A DNA stretch of 32,606 nucleotides from Verrucomicrobiota bacterium (lineage in GTDB: Bacteria > Verrucomicrobiota > Verrucomicrobiia > Opitutales > Opitutaceae), in assembly GCA_016871595.1 (NCBI GenBank), contig VHCY01000017.1, positions 1 through 32,606 on the forward strand, in the 5' to 3' direction. Below the pieces are notes generated by a model that was not told the DNA's origin, did not search any database, and was given only the letters and a program-made list of their open reading frames with translations. A program made the position numbers and the translations under genes. Shown one piece after another: positions 7,423 to 15,208 of the stretch (position 1 is its first letter; every line of letters starts with the position of its first letter).

Positions 7423-10056
7423 ATGTCGCTCCGCCGCCTCCGTCCCACCGCCGCCCTGTTGGTGCTCCTCAGCCCCGCCGCCCTCCGCGCCGAGAGTTAT
7501 TCGGTGACCACCTTCGCCGGCACGTCGAACGTGGCGGGCGGCGTGGACGGGACGCCCGGCACCTTCAATTCCCCCTATGGCCTCGCGGTCGACAACGCGC
7601 GGAACGTGGTGGTGGCCGACACCATCAACAACACCGTGCGGCGCATCACGCCGGGCCGCGTGGTCTCCACCCTTGCCGGCAGCCTCGGCCAGCCGGGGTT
7701 CCTCGACGCGACGGGCGCCGCCGCGCGCTTCAATTTCCCGGTGGGCGTGGCGGCGGACGGGGCGGGCAATGTCCTCGTGGCGGACGCGCGCACCTTCACG
7801 ATCCGGCGGGTGAGCGGTGCCGGGGTGGTCGCGACGTTGGCGGGCGCCGGCCTGCAGGCGGGAACGGCGGACGGTCCCGCGGCCTCGGCGCGTTTTCTCC
7901 TGCCTTACGGCATGGCGGTGGACGCCGCGGGGAACGCCTATGTGGCCGAGGGTGGGTCGCACGTGATCCGCCGGATCAGCGCGGCCGGGGTCGTCACCAC
8001 CCTTGCCGGCACCGCGGGGGCCTCGGGCTTCGCGGACGGCACGGGCGCGGCGGCCCGGTTCAACGTCCCCTGGGGCATCGCGGTGGACGCGGCGGGGACG
8101 GTCTATGTGGCGGACAGCGAGAACCACGTGATCCGGCGGATTTCGGCCGCGGGGGTGGTGTCCACCGTCGCGGGCCAGAATGGCGTGACGGGCTACGCCG
8201 ACGGGGCCGGCGCGGTCGCGCGCTTCCATCAGCCGCGCGGGTTGGCGGTCGATGCGGGGGGCAACCTTTTCGTGGCGGACCACGGCAACCACACGGTGCG
8301 GCGCATTTCGGCCGCGGGCGTGGTGGAGACGATCGCCGGTTCCCCGGGGATCACCGGGGACGCCGACAGCGTGGGCGCGGCGGCGCGGTTTTATTACCCG
8401 GCGGCGGTGGCGGTGGACGGCAACACGGTGTACATCGCGGATTCCGGCAACAACCTGATCCGGCGCGCGGTGCCGGCGAGCGCGGCGGCGTTGCCGGTGA
8501 TCTCGATCCACCCCGTGGAGCAGCAGGTGGCCGTGGGGCAGTCCGTGACCTTCCGCGTGGTCGCGAGCGGAGGGGGCCTCACTTACGCTTGGTTCAGGAA
8601 CGGTTTCGCGATCCCGGGCGCCACGGCGGCCACGTTCACGTTGGCGGCGCCGACCCTCGACGACGAGGCGTCCTACCGGGTCCGGGTCAGTGGACCGGGC
8701 GGGGCGGTGGACAGCGAGCCGGCGGCATTGACCGTCTGGCCGGTGGGCACCGGCGGCGTGGCGATCACGGCGCGTCCGCTCGGGCAGTCGGTCGCGGTGG
8801 GCGAGGCGGCCAGCTTCGCGGTCACGGCGACCGGCAGCGGCCTGACCTACCAGTGGCTGCGCAACGGCACGGCGCTCGCGGGGGCCACGCGGTCGACGTA
8901 CGCGATCGCCGCGGCGCAGACGGCGGACGCGGCCGTCTACGGGGTGCGCGTGAGTGCCGGCGCGGTGTCGGAGACGGCCTTCGCGAAGCTGGTGGTCGGC
9001 GGCGTGAGCGGGGGCGCGGTGACCTTGGTGAGCGAGCCGGCGGGGCGCAGCGTGGCGGCGGGTCAGGCGGTGACCTTCAGCGTGCAGGCAGGAGGGGCGG
9101 GACCGTTCACCTACCAGTGGTTCAAGGACGGGGCGGCGCTGGCGGGCGCGACGGCGGCGACGCTCGCCCTGCCCGCGGTGCAGGTTTCCGATGCGGGCAC
9201 CTACGCGGTGCGGGTCAGCGCGGGCGCGGCGTTTGTCGTCAGCTCCGGGGCGGTCTTGACCGTGCAGGGCCCGGCGGGTCCGGCGGCGCGGCTGACGAAC
9301 CTTTCGGTGCGGACGAACCTCGAGGCGGCGGCGACGCTGATCGTGGGGGTGGCGGTGGCGGAGGGGCCGCGGGAGGTGCTGTTCCGGGCGGTGGGCCCGG
9401 CGTTGGCGGCCTTCGGGGTGCCCGGGGTGCTGGCGAACCCGCGGATCGAGATCTACAACGGGGCGGGCGTGCGCGTGCAGGAGAATGAGGACTGGCAGGC
9501 GGGGCTCGCGCCGGTGTTCGCGGCGGTCGGCGCCTTCGCCCTGCCCGCGGGCAGCCGGGATGCGGCGCTGGTCGCACCGCTGACGCCCGGCGGGTTCACC
9601 GCGCAGGTGCCGGGGGCGGCGGGCGGGGTGGTGCTGGTCGAGGCCTACGAGACCGGCCCGGCGGGCGCGGCGCGGCTGATCAACGTGTCCGCGCGCAACC
9701 GGGTCGGCACGGGCGACGACGTCCTCATCGCGGGCTTCACCCTCGCGGGGAGCGGCGCGAAGCCGCTGCTGATCCGCGCGGTCGGACCGGGGCTGGCGGC
9801 CTTCGGGGTGCCGGGCACCCTGGCGGACCCGAAACTGGAGATCTACAATGGTGCCGGGGTGAAGGTGGCGGAGAACGACACTTGGGATCCGGCGCTGGCC
9901 GCGACCTTCGGGAGCGTGGGGGCCTTCCCGTTGCCGGCGGCCAGCCGCGACGCCGCGCTGCGGACTGAACTGCCCCCGGGGAGCTACACCGCGCTGGTCA
10001 AGGGCGCGGATGGCGGCACGGGTGAGGCGCTGGTGGAGGTCTACGAGTTGCGCTGA
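7423..10056 (+). CDS. Secreted NHL-repeat, Ig-like domain protein with tandem C-terminal module
   Basis: The 877-residue product starts with a signal peptide (MSLRRLRPTAALLVLL, cleaved near ALRA). Residues about 28-352 form six NHL repeats of roughly 55 residues. Each has the pattern TLAG, then ADG.GAAARF, then P.G.AVDAAGN.YVAD, then H.IRRIS, and together they should make a six-bladed propeller. Three Ig-like domains follow (about 358-437, 445-526 and 533-616), each with the core pattern Y.W.(R/K)(N/D)G. They lack the usual cysteines. The end (about 621-746 and 749-877) is two copies of a module with RAVGP.LAAFGVPG, (R/K).EIYNGAGV and SRDAAL motifs. The start was chosen for the signal peptide; the frame is open upstream. 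A cell-surface or extracellular binding role is likely, ligand unknown. The next gene starts 70 bp downstream. Confidence 0.85.
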   Translation: MSLRRLRPTAALLVLLSPAALRAESYSVTTFAGTSNVAGGVDGTPGTFNSPYGLAVDNARNVVVADTINNTVRRITPGRVVSTLAGSLGQPGFLDATGAAARFNFPVGVAADGAGNVLVADARTFTIRRVSGAGVVATLAGAGLQAGTADGPAASARFLLPYGMAVDAAGNAYVAEGGSHVIRRISAAGVVTTLAGTAGASGFADGTGAAARFNVPWGIAVDAAGTVYVADSENHVIRRISAAGVVSTVAGQNGVTGYADGAGAVARFHQPRGLAVDAGGNLFVADHGNHTVRRISAAGVVETIAGSPGITGDADSVGAAARFYYPAAVAVDGNTVYIADSGNNLIRRAVPASAAALPVISIHPVEQQVAVGQSVTFRVVASGGGLTYAWFRNGFAIPGATAATFTLAAPTLDDEASYRVRVSGPGGAVDSEPAALTVWPVGTGGVAITARPLGQSVAVGEAASFAVTATGSGLTYQWLRNGTALAGATRSTYAIAAAQTADAAVYGVRVSAGAVSETAFAKLVVGGVSGGAVTLVSEPAGRSVAAGQAVTFSVQAGGAGPFTYQWFKDGAALAGATAATLALPAVQVSDAGTYAVRVSAGAAFVVSSGAVLTVQGPAGPAARLTNLSVRTNLEAAATLIVGVAVAEGPREVLFRAVGPALAAFGVPGVLANPRIEIYNGAGVRVQENEDWQAGLAPVFAAVGAFALPAGSRDAALVAPLTPGGFTAQVPGAAGGVVLVEAYETGPAGAARLINVSARNRVGTGDDVLIAGFTLAGSGAKPLLIRAVGPGLAAFGVPGTLADPKLEIYNGAGVKVAENDTWDPALAATFGSVGAFPLPAASRDAALRTELPPGSYTALVKGADGGTGEALVEVYELR

Positions 10057-10126
10057 CCGGCGCGCGGCGAACTTCTGTTTTGCGTGGGCGCCGGGGAGCG
10101 CTCATCCCTGACGTTTCCCCGCCGCG

Positions 10127-12601
10127 ATGAGAACCCTTCCCGCCCTGATCCTGCCGCTGGTGGCCGCCGGTGCCGCCGTCGGCGGGGAACCGGCCCCCGG
10201 TGCCGCGCTTCGCCAACAGCTCGCGAGCTTCGCCACGACGGGGACCCTGCTGCACGTCGCCGCCCACCCGGATGACGAGAACACCCACCTCATCACCTAC
10301 TTCGCCCGGGCGCGCGGCTACCGCACCGGCTACCTCTCGCTGACGCGCGGCGATGGCGGGCAGAACGAGATCGGGCCGGAGTTTGACGCGAAGCTGGGCG
10401 TGGCCCGCACCCAGGAACTCCTCGAGGCGCGCAAGCTCGATGGTGGCGTCCAGTTCTTCACCCGCGCGATCGACTTCGGCTATTCCAAGTCAGCCGAGGA
10501 GACCCTGCGTTTCTGGGACCGGCGCGAGGTGCTGGGCGACGTGGTGCGGGTCATCCGGCAATTCCGGCCGGACGTGATCGTGACGCGCTTTTCCCCGCGG
10601 GGCGGCGGCACGCACGGGCACCACACCGCCTCGGGCATTCTGGGCGTGGAGGCCCTGCAGTTGGCGGCGGATCCCGCGGCCTATCCGGAGCAGATCGCGG
10701 AGGGTTTGCAGCCGTGGCGGGCGCGGCGGGTGGTCCTGAACAGCGGGGGTCCCGGCCGCGGGGGCGGCGAGGGGGCGCTGCGGCTCGACATCGGTGGTGC
10801 CGATCCGGCGACCGGCGAGGGCCTCGGGACCATCGCGGGCCGGAGCCGCGCGCGGCACATCACCCAGGGCTTCGGAAGCTTCGGCGCGCGCGGGGGCGGG
10901 GCGGGGCCGAATGAACAGTCCTTCACCGTGCTCGGGGGCGAACCCGCGACGCGGGACCTGTTCGACGGCGTGGACGTGACCTGGGGCCGCTACGGGCCGG
11001 CCGGTGCGCAGTTGGCGGAGGCGATCGAGGGGGTGCGGCGCGACTTCCGGCCGGAGCAACCGGCGGCGAGCGTGCCCGCGCTGTTCGCCCTGCGGCGGCG
11101 CCTGGATGCCCTGCCGCAGGACGCCCTCGTCGTGGACCGGCGGCGGCAGCTGGAGGGAATCATCCAGGAGTGTCTGGGCCTGCGTGCGCAGGTGACGGCG
11201 GACCGGGCCGAGGTGGTGCCGGGCTCCCCGCTGAAGTGGAATCTGGAACTGGCGGCTGGCGCGGTCGCGGTGCGGCTGCGCGGGGTGCGTCTCGGCGAAC
11301 GGGAGTTGCCCGAGGGCCGCGGGGAGGTCGCGCCCGGGGGCGTCTGGCGGCTCCAGACGGAGGCGCGGGTGCCGGCCGACCAGCCGTTGACGAATCCCTA
11401 CTGGCTGCGGGAGGAAGGGGCCGCGGGACTGTTCACGGTGGCGGACCGGAGCCTCATCGGCCGCGCGGAGGATCCGCCGGCGTTCAGCTGGACGTTCACC
11501 TTGGAAATCGGCGGGGAGTCGTGGTCGCTGGTCGTGCCGGGTGAGGCGGCGGAGACGGGGGAGCGCGCGGGACGCCGCCGCGGCGTGGCGGTGGTGGCGC
11601 CGGTGGTCTTCCAATTGGCGCACGAGGTGGAGTTGTTCGCCCCGGGGGCGACGCGGGAGGTGAAGGTCCAACTCACCCGCGAGGGAGAGCCGCTGGCCGG
11701 GCGGCTGGTCGCGGAGACGGGGGACGGGTGGAAGGCGGAAGTCCCCGCGCCGGAATTCCGCGCGGGTTCGGGTGCGCCCGCCTCCGTGACCGTGCGCGTG
11801 ACGGCCCCCGCGGCCGGGGGGAGCGCGCGGTTAAGGCTCCTTGCGGAGGTGGAAGGGCGGCGTTACGCGGGGCAGCGCGCGGAGATCCGTTACCCGCACC
11901 TCGCGCCGCAGGTCCTGCAGCCCCCGGCGGTCGTCCGATTGGTCGCGGCGGACGTGCGGGTGGGGGCGCGGCAGGTGGGTTACCTTCCGGGGGCGGGCGA
12001 TGACCTGGAGCGGGCCCTCGTCCAACTCGGGTGCACGGTCCGGCGCCTGCAGGGGAAGGACCTCTCGCTTGGCGGGCTGGCGGGCCTCGATGCGGTGGTG
12101 ATCGGCGTGCGCGCGTTCAACGAGCGGGACGATCTCGCCGCGAATCTGCCCGGCCTGTTCGCGTGGGTCGAGCAGGGGGGGACCGTGGTCGCCCAGTACA
12201 ACCGGCCCAATGGCCTGGCCGCCCCGAACCTGGGACCGCACGCGCTCTCGATCCAGGGACCGGCGCCGCAATTGCGGGTGACGGACGAGCGGTCGCCGGT
12301 GAATTTCCTCCTGCCGGCGCACCCCGTGCTGAACCGCCCGAACCGGATTGGCCCGGAGGATTTCGCGGGCTGGGTGCAGGAGCGAGGGGCGTACTTCCCG
12401 AGCAGTTGGGATGAGACCCGCTGGGAGGCGGTGCTGGCGCTCGCGGACCCCGGGGAGGCGCCGCTGCGGAGCGGGCTGCTGGTCGCGCGGCACGGGCGCG
12501 GACGCTACGTCTACACGGGGCTCGCGTTCTTCCGCCAGTTGCCCGCGGGCGTGCCGGGCGCCTACCGCCTCCTCGCCAACCTCCTCTCCCCCGAGCGATG
12601 A
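10127..12601 (+). CDS. Large secreted PIG-L/LmbE-type deacetylase-like protein
   Basis: This 824-residue protein has a signal peptide (about 1-20) and an N-terminal PIG-L domain of the zinc-dependent N-acetylglucosaminyl deacetylase superfamily. The metal motif AHPDDEN (His47, Asp50, Glu51) and a second His cluster THGHH (162-166) are present. Family members remove acetyl groups from GlcNAc conjugates. The middle looks like beta-sandwich domains, and residues about 605-820 resemble a class-I glutamine-amidotransferase-like or ThuA-like fold (for example GYLPGAGDDLERAL and GGTVVAQYN). BshB enzymes are only about 230-250 residues and cytoplasmic, so this is a distinct subfamily. Its stop overlaps the next start as ATGA (12598-12601), indicating translational coupling. 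I infer an extracytoplasmic hydrolase linked to the downstream symporter; the substrate is unknown. Confidence 0.85.
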   Translation: MRTLPALILPLVAAGAAVGGEPAPGAALRQQLASFATTGTLLHVAAHPDDENTHLITYFARARGYRTGYLSLTRGDGGQNEIGPEFDAKLGVARTQELLEARKLDGGVQFFTRAIDFGYSKSAEETLRFWDRREVLGDVVRVIRQFRPDVIVTRFSPRGGGTHGHHTASGILGVEALQLAADPAAYPEQIAEGLQPWRARRVVLNSGGPGRGGGEGALRLDIGGADPATGEGLGTIAGRSRARHITQGFGSFGARGGGAGPNEQSFTVLGGEPATRDLFDGVDVTWGRYGPAGAQLAEAIEGVRRDFRPEQPAASVPALFALRRRLDALPQDALVVDRRRQLEGIIQECLGLRAQVTADRAEVVPGSPLKWNLELAAGAVAVRLRGVRLGERELPEGRGEVAPGGVWRLQTEARVPADQPLTNPYWLREEGAAGLFTVADRSLIGRAEDPPAFSWTFTLEIGGESWSLVVPGEAAETGERAGRRRGVAVVAPVVFQLAHEVELFAPGATREVKVQLTREGEPLAGRLVAETGDGWKAEVPAPEFRAGSGAPASVTVRVTAPAAGGSARLRLLAEVEGRRYAGQRAEIRYPHLAPQVLQPPAVVRLVAADVRVGARQVGYLPGAGDDLERALVQLGCTVRRLQGKDLSLGGLAGLDAVVIGVRAFNERDDLAANLPGLFAWVEQGGTVVAQYNRPNGLAAPNLGPHALSIQGPAPQLRVTDERSPVNFLLPAHPVLNRPNRIGPEDFAGWVQERGAYFPSSWDETRWEAVLALADPGEAPLRSGLLVARHGRGRYVYTGLAFFRQLPAGVPGAYRLLANLLSPER

Positions 12602-12762
12602 AGCGCCCCGCCGACCCGGTGCCCCCGGCACGGGCCCCTGACGAGGACGAGCCGCCCGGGTTGCCGGGCCTGTCGCGCTGGAGCCACGTCTACGTGCTGA
12701 TCCTCATCGTCTTCGCGCTGCTCGTCGTGGGCCTCGCTTGGTTCACCGCGCATTACCGATGA
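12598..12762 (+). CDS. Small single-pass membrane protein (54 residues), function unknown
   Basis: This short gene lies between the PIG-L and symporter genes and overlaps both by an ATGA (12598-12601 and 12759-12762). That arrangement strongly supports it being translated. The product has a Pro- and acid-rich N-terminus (residues 1-25, including APDEDEPPGL), then SRWSHVY and a hydrophobic segment of about 19 residues (31-49, VYVLILIVFALLVVGLAWF), ending AHYR. The charge pattern suggests one membrane span with a short tail. I do not recognise a family. Its position suggests an accessory or stabilising subunit of the following SSS symporter; this is inference only. Confidence 0.75.
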   Translation: MKRPADPVPPARAPDEDEPPGLPGLSRWSHVYVLILIVFALLVVGLAWFTAHYR

Positions 12763-14447
12763 ACGCCCTCGACTGGCTGGTGCTGCTGGGGACGATGCTC
12801 GGCATCGCGGCCTACGGCACCTGGAAGTCGCGGCGGACGGAGCAACTCGACGCCTACCTGCGGGGCAACCAGGGGACGCGCTGGTTCACGATCGGCGTCT
12901 CGGTGGCGGCGACGCAGGCGAGCGCGATCACCTTCCTCTCGATCCCGGGGCAGGGTTTCGAGAGCGGGCTGGGCTTCGTCCAGAATTACTTCGGCCTGCC
13001 GCTCGCGCTGATTCTGGTCTGCGCCGTGTTTCTCCCGGTCTACCGCAAGCTGGGCGTCTACACGGCCTACGAATACCTCGGGCGCCGCTTCGACGGGAAG
13101 ACGCGGCTCCTCGGCGCGGCGCTGTTCCTCCTGCAGCGCGGGTTGGCGAGCGGGGTGACCATCTACGCGCCGGCGATCATCCTCTCGACCGTGCTGGGCT
13201 GGCCGATCGACGCGACCATCATCGGCACCGGCCTGCTGGTGGTCGCGTACACCGTCACGGGCGGCAGCGTGGCGGTGAGCCTGACGCAGAAGGGGCAGAT
13301 GGCGGTGATCTTCGGCGGGATGGTGGCGGCGTTCGTGCTGCTCTGGCAGCGCCTGCCGGAGGACGGCCTCGCGGTGGCCGGGGCGCTCGGGCGGCTGGAG
13401 GCGGTGGACTTCTCCCTTGATCCCGACCGCCGCTACACCTTCTGGAGCGGCCTGCTGGGCGGGCTTTTCCTGTCGCTCTCCTACTTCGGCACCGACCAGT
13501 CGCAGGTGCAGCGCTACATCGGGGGGGCGGGCCTGCGCGAGGGGCGGCTGGGGCTGGTCTTCAACGCGCTGCTGAAGATCCCGATGCAGTTCCTCATCCT
13601 GCTGCTCGGGACGATGATGTTCGTCTTCTACCACTTCCAGCCGGCGCCGGTCTTCTTCAACCGCGCGGAATGGGAGCGGCACGCCGCGGGACCCGCCGGG
13701 GCGCGTTTCCGGGAACTGGAGGAGCGCCACGGGGTGGCCCACGCGCAACGCCAGGCGGCGGCGCGGGCCTGGCTGGCCGCCCGCGAGGCCGGTGATCCCG
13801 CGGTGGAGGCGCCGGCGAAGCAGGCCCTCAAGGCGGCGCAGGCGGGGGTCGACACCGTCCGCCGCGAGGCCAAGGCGGCGCTGGTCGCGGCGGACCCGCG
13901 GGCCAAGACCAAGGACTCCGACTACGTCTTTATGCACTTCATCCTCGGGCAAATGCCGCCCGGGCTGGTGGGCCTGCTCGTCGCGGTGATGTTCGCCGCC
14001 GCGCTCGGTTCCAAGGCGGGTGAGCTCAACGCGCTGGGCACCACCACGGCGGTCGATTTCTGGCGCCACCTGCGGCCGCGGGCCGTCGTGGACGAGGCCC
14101 GCGAGGTCCGGATGGCGAAGGTGTTCACCGCCGGCTGGGGCCTGTTCGCGATCGGCTTTGCCCTGTTCGCGCGGTTCTCCGAGAACCTCATCGAGGCGAT
14201 CAACATCCTCGGATCGCTCTTCTACGGTGTGGTGCTCGGGCTGTTTCTGGTCGCGTTTTTCGCGCGGCGGGTCGGTGGCACGGCGGTCTTCTGGGGTGCG
14301 ATCGCGGCGCAGGTGCTAGTGCTGGTGCTCTACCGGACCCTCAGCATCTCCTACCTCTGGTACAACCTGATCGGCTGCGGCGCGTGCTTCGGCCTGAGCC
14401 TCGCCCTGCAGGCGTGCCTGCCGCGGACGGGGAAGGAGGCGCGATGA
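12759..14447 (+). CDS. SSS-family sodium:solute symporter
   Basis: The 562-residue product is a polytopic inner-membrane protein of the sodium:solute symporter family (LeuT fold), starting MNALDWLVLLGTM. Family features include KSRRTEQLDAYLRGNQ after TM1, the ATQASAITFLSIPGQGF segment and SYFGTDQSQVQRY. Between about residues 298 and 386 there is a soluble, Ala/Glu/Arg-rich insertion likely to be helical. It is followed by DYVFMHFILGQMPPGLVGLLVAVMFAAAL. From memory, this insertion position and the following segment resemble the SSS proteins found beside PIG-L genes in Bacteroidetes. An alternative in-frame TTG at 12738 exists, but the ATGA overlap favours 12759. It is coupled to the next gene by another ATGA (14444-14447). 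The transported solute is unknown. Confidence 0.9.
   Translation: MNALDWLVLLGTMLGIAAYGTWKSRRTEQLDAYLRGNQGTRWFTIGVSVAATQASAITFLSIPGQGFESGLGFVQNYFGLPLALILVCAVFLPVYRKLGVYTAYEYLGRRFDGKTRLLGAALFLLQRGLASGVTIYAPAIILSTVLGWPIDATIIGTGLLVVAYTVTGGSVAVSLTQKGQMAVIFGGMVAAFVLLWQRLPEDGLAVAGALGRLEAVDFSLDPDRRYTFWSGLLGGLFLSLSYFGTDQSQVQRYIGGAGLREGRLGLVFNALLKIPMQFLILLLGTMMFVFYHFQPAPVFFNRAEWERHAAGPAGARFRELEERHGVAHAQRQAAARAWLAAREAGDPAVEAPAKQALKAAQAGVDTVRREAKAALVAADPRAKTKDSDYVFMHFILGQMPPGLVGLLVAVMFAAALGSKAGELNALGTTTAVDFWRHLRPRAVVDEAREVRMAKVFTAGWGLFAIGFALFARFSENLIEAINILGSLFYGVVLGLFLVAFFARRVGGTAVFWGAIAAQVLVLVLYRTLSISYLWYNLIGCGACFGLSLALQACLPRTGKEAR
14433..14439 (+). promoter_or_regulatory. Strong Shine-Dalgarno sequence before the BshC-like gene
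   Basis: AAGGAGG ends 4 bases before the ATG at 14444 and lies inside the last codons of the symporter gene. Most starts in this window have no clear Shine-Dalgarno sequence, so this one stands out. It supports the chosen start and suggests extra initiation on top of ATGA coupling. Confidence 0.5.
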
Positions 14448-15208
14448 GCGCGGGCCCCGTCATCTGCCTCGGCCAGCAGCCCTGCGGCTTTTTCCCGCGG
14501 CGTTTCCTCGCGGCGAAATTCACCACCGCGCGCCGGCTGCAGGCGGAGCTGGGAGGGGAGATCGTGTTCTTCTACCACGACAGCGACCACGATCCGCGGG
14601 AGACGCAGACCCTGCTGCGGCACCGGCGGACGGGCGAACTCGCGACCCTCAACTTCGCCTTCGAGAACCGCCTGCAGCGCAAGTGGTCGCCGCTCCACCT
14701 CAAGCGGATCCCGGCGGGTTGGCAGGCGGGGATGCTGCGGCAACTCGGGGCCTACGCCCCGCCGGAGTCCATTGCGGCGTTCAAGGCGGCGGAGGGTGTG
14801 AACGTCGCCGACTTCTGCCTCTCCGTCTACCGCGGCCTCGGTCTGCTCGAGGGCATCCGGGTCGCGCGCTCCTCCGATCCGGCCTTCCGCCGGGCCGCGG
14901 GCGCGATCGGGGACTGCTTCGTGGACCTGCCGCACGAGGGGGAGGTGGTGCGGGCGCGCCGCGTCGGCGGCGGGTTCCGGCTGCACGAGGGGGGGGACGC
15001 CTACCGGGAGCTGCCGGACGCCCCCTTCGGCGCGGAGCAGGTGTCGCCGACGCGGGACACGCGCCTGCGCTGGATGCAGTCGGTGATCCGCTGCACCCAC
15101 TACGTGGCGGGGGCGGGGGAACAAGCGTACTTGCGCCGCGAGGACGCGCCTGAGATCACCTTCGTGCCCCGCGATGCCATCGACCGCCCGGAAGAAGCCC
15201 TCGTCTGA
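14444..15208 (+). CDS. Short BshC-like protein (putative cysteine-adding step of bacillithiol-type thiol synthesis)
   Basis: The 254-residue product resembles BshC, which adds cysteine to GlcN-malate in the last step of bacillithiol synthesis. Matches, judged from memory of the family, are GQQP at residues 10-13 (BshC: GQQPGL), a DHD at 48-50 after hydrophobic IVFFY (BshC: EDHD), and near the C-terminus SPTRDTRLRWMQ followed by YVAGAGEQAYL at 220-230 (BshC: YVGGPGE.AY). Classical BshC has about 540 residues with a coiled coil; more than half is missing here. The two neighbours downstream are BshB- and BshA-like, which strongly supports the assignment. The start has an excellent Shine-Dalgarno sequence and overlaps the symporter stop. 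Its 3' end overlaps the next gene by 35 bp. Whether it is a true ligase is untested. Confidence 0.6.
   Translation: MSAGPVICLGQQPCGFFPRRFLAAKFTTARRLQAELGGEIVFFYHDSDHDPRETQTLLRHRRTGELATLNFAFENRLQRKWSPLHLKRIPAGWQAGMLRQLGAYAPPESIAAFKAAEGVNVADFCLSVYRGLGLLEGIRVARSSDPAFRRAAGAIGDCFVDLPHEGEVVRARRVGGGFRLHEGGDAYRELPDAPFGAEQVSPTRDTRLRWMQSVIRCTHYVAGAGEQAYLRREDAPEITFVPRDAIDRPEEALV

Noticed and set aside
7505-8480. Regular repeats of about 165 bp that might suggest a DNA repeat array
   Set aside because: They follow the NHL blade pattern at protein level, vary at DNA level and stay in one reading frame, so they are protein repeats and not a CRISPR or satellite.
10057-10094. Inverted repeat CCGGCGC ... GCGCCGG after the NHL-protein gene
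   Set aside because: The 24-base loop is long and there is no T-run; in this composition 7-bp matches occur by chance, so I did not call a terminator.
15174-15208. The 35-bp overlap of the BshC-like and bshB genes as a sign of a wrong frame or sequencing error
   Set aside because: Both proteins are continuous with conserved motifs on either side; the overlap involves only the non-conserved ends.
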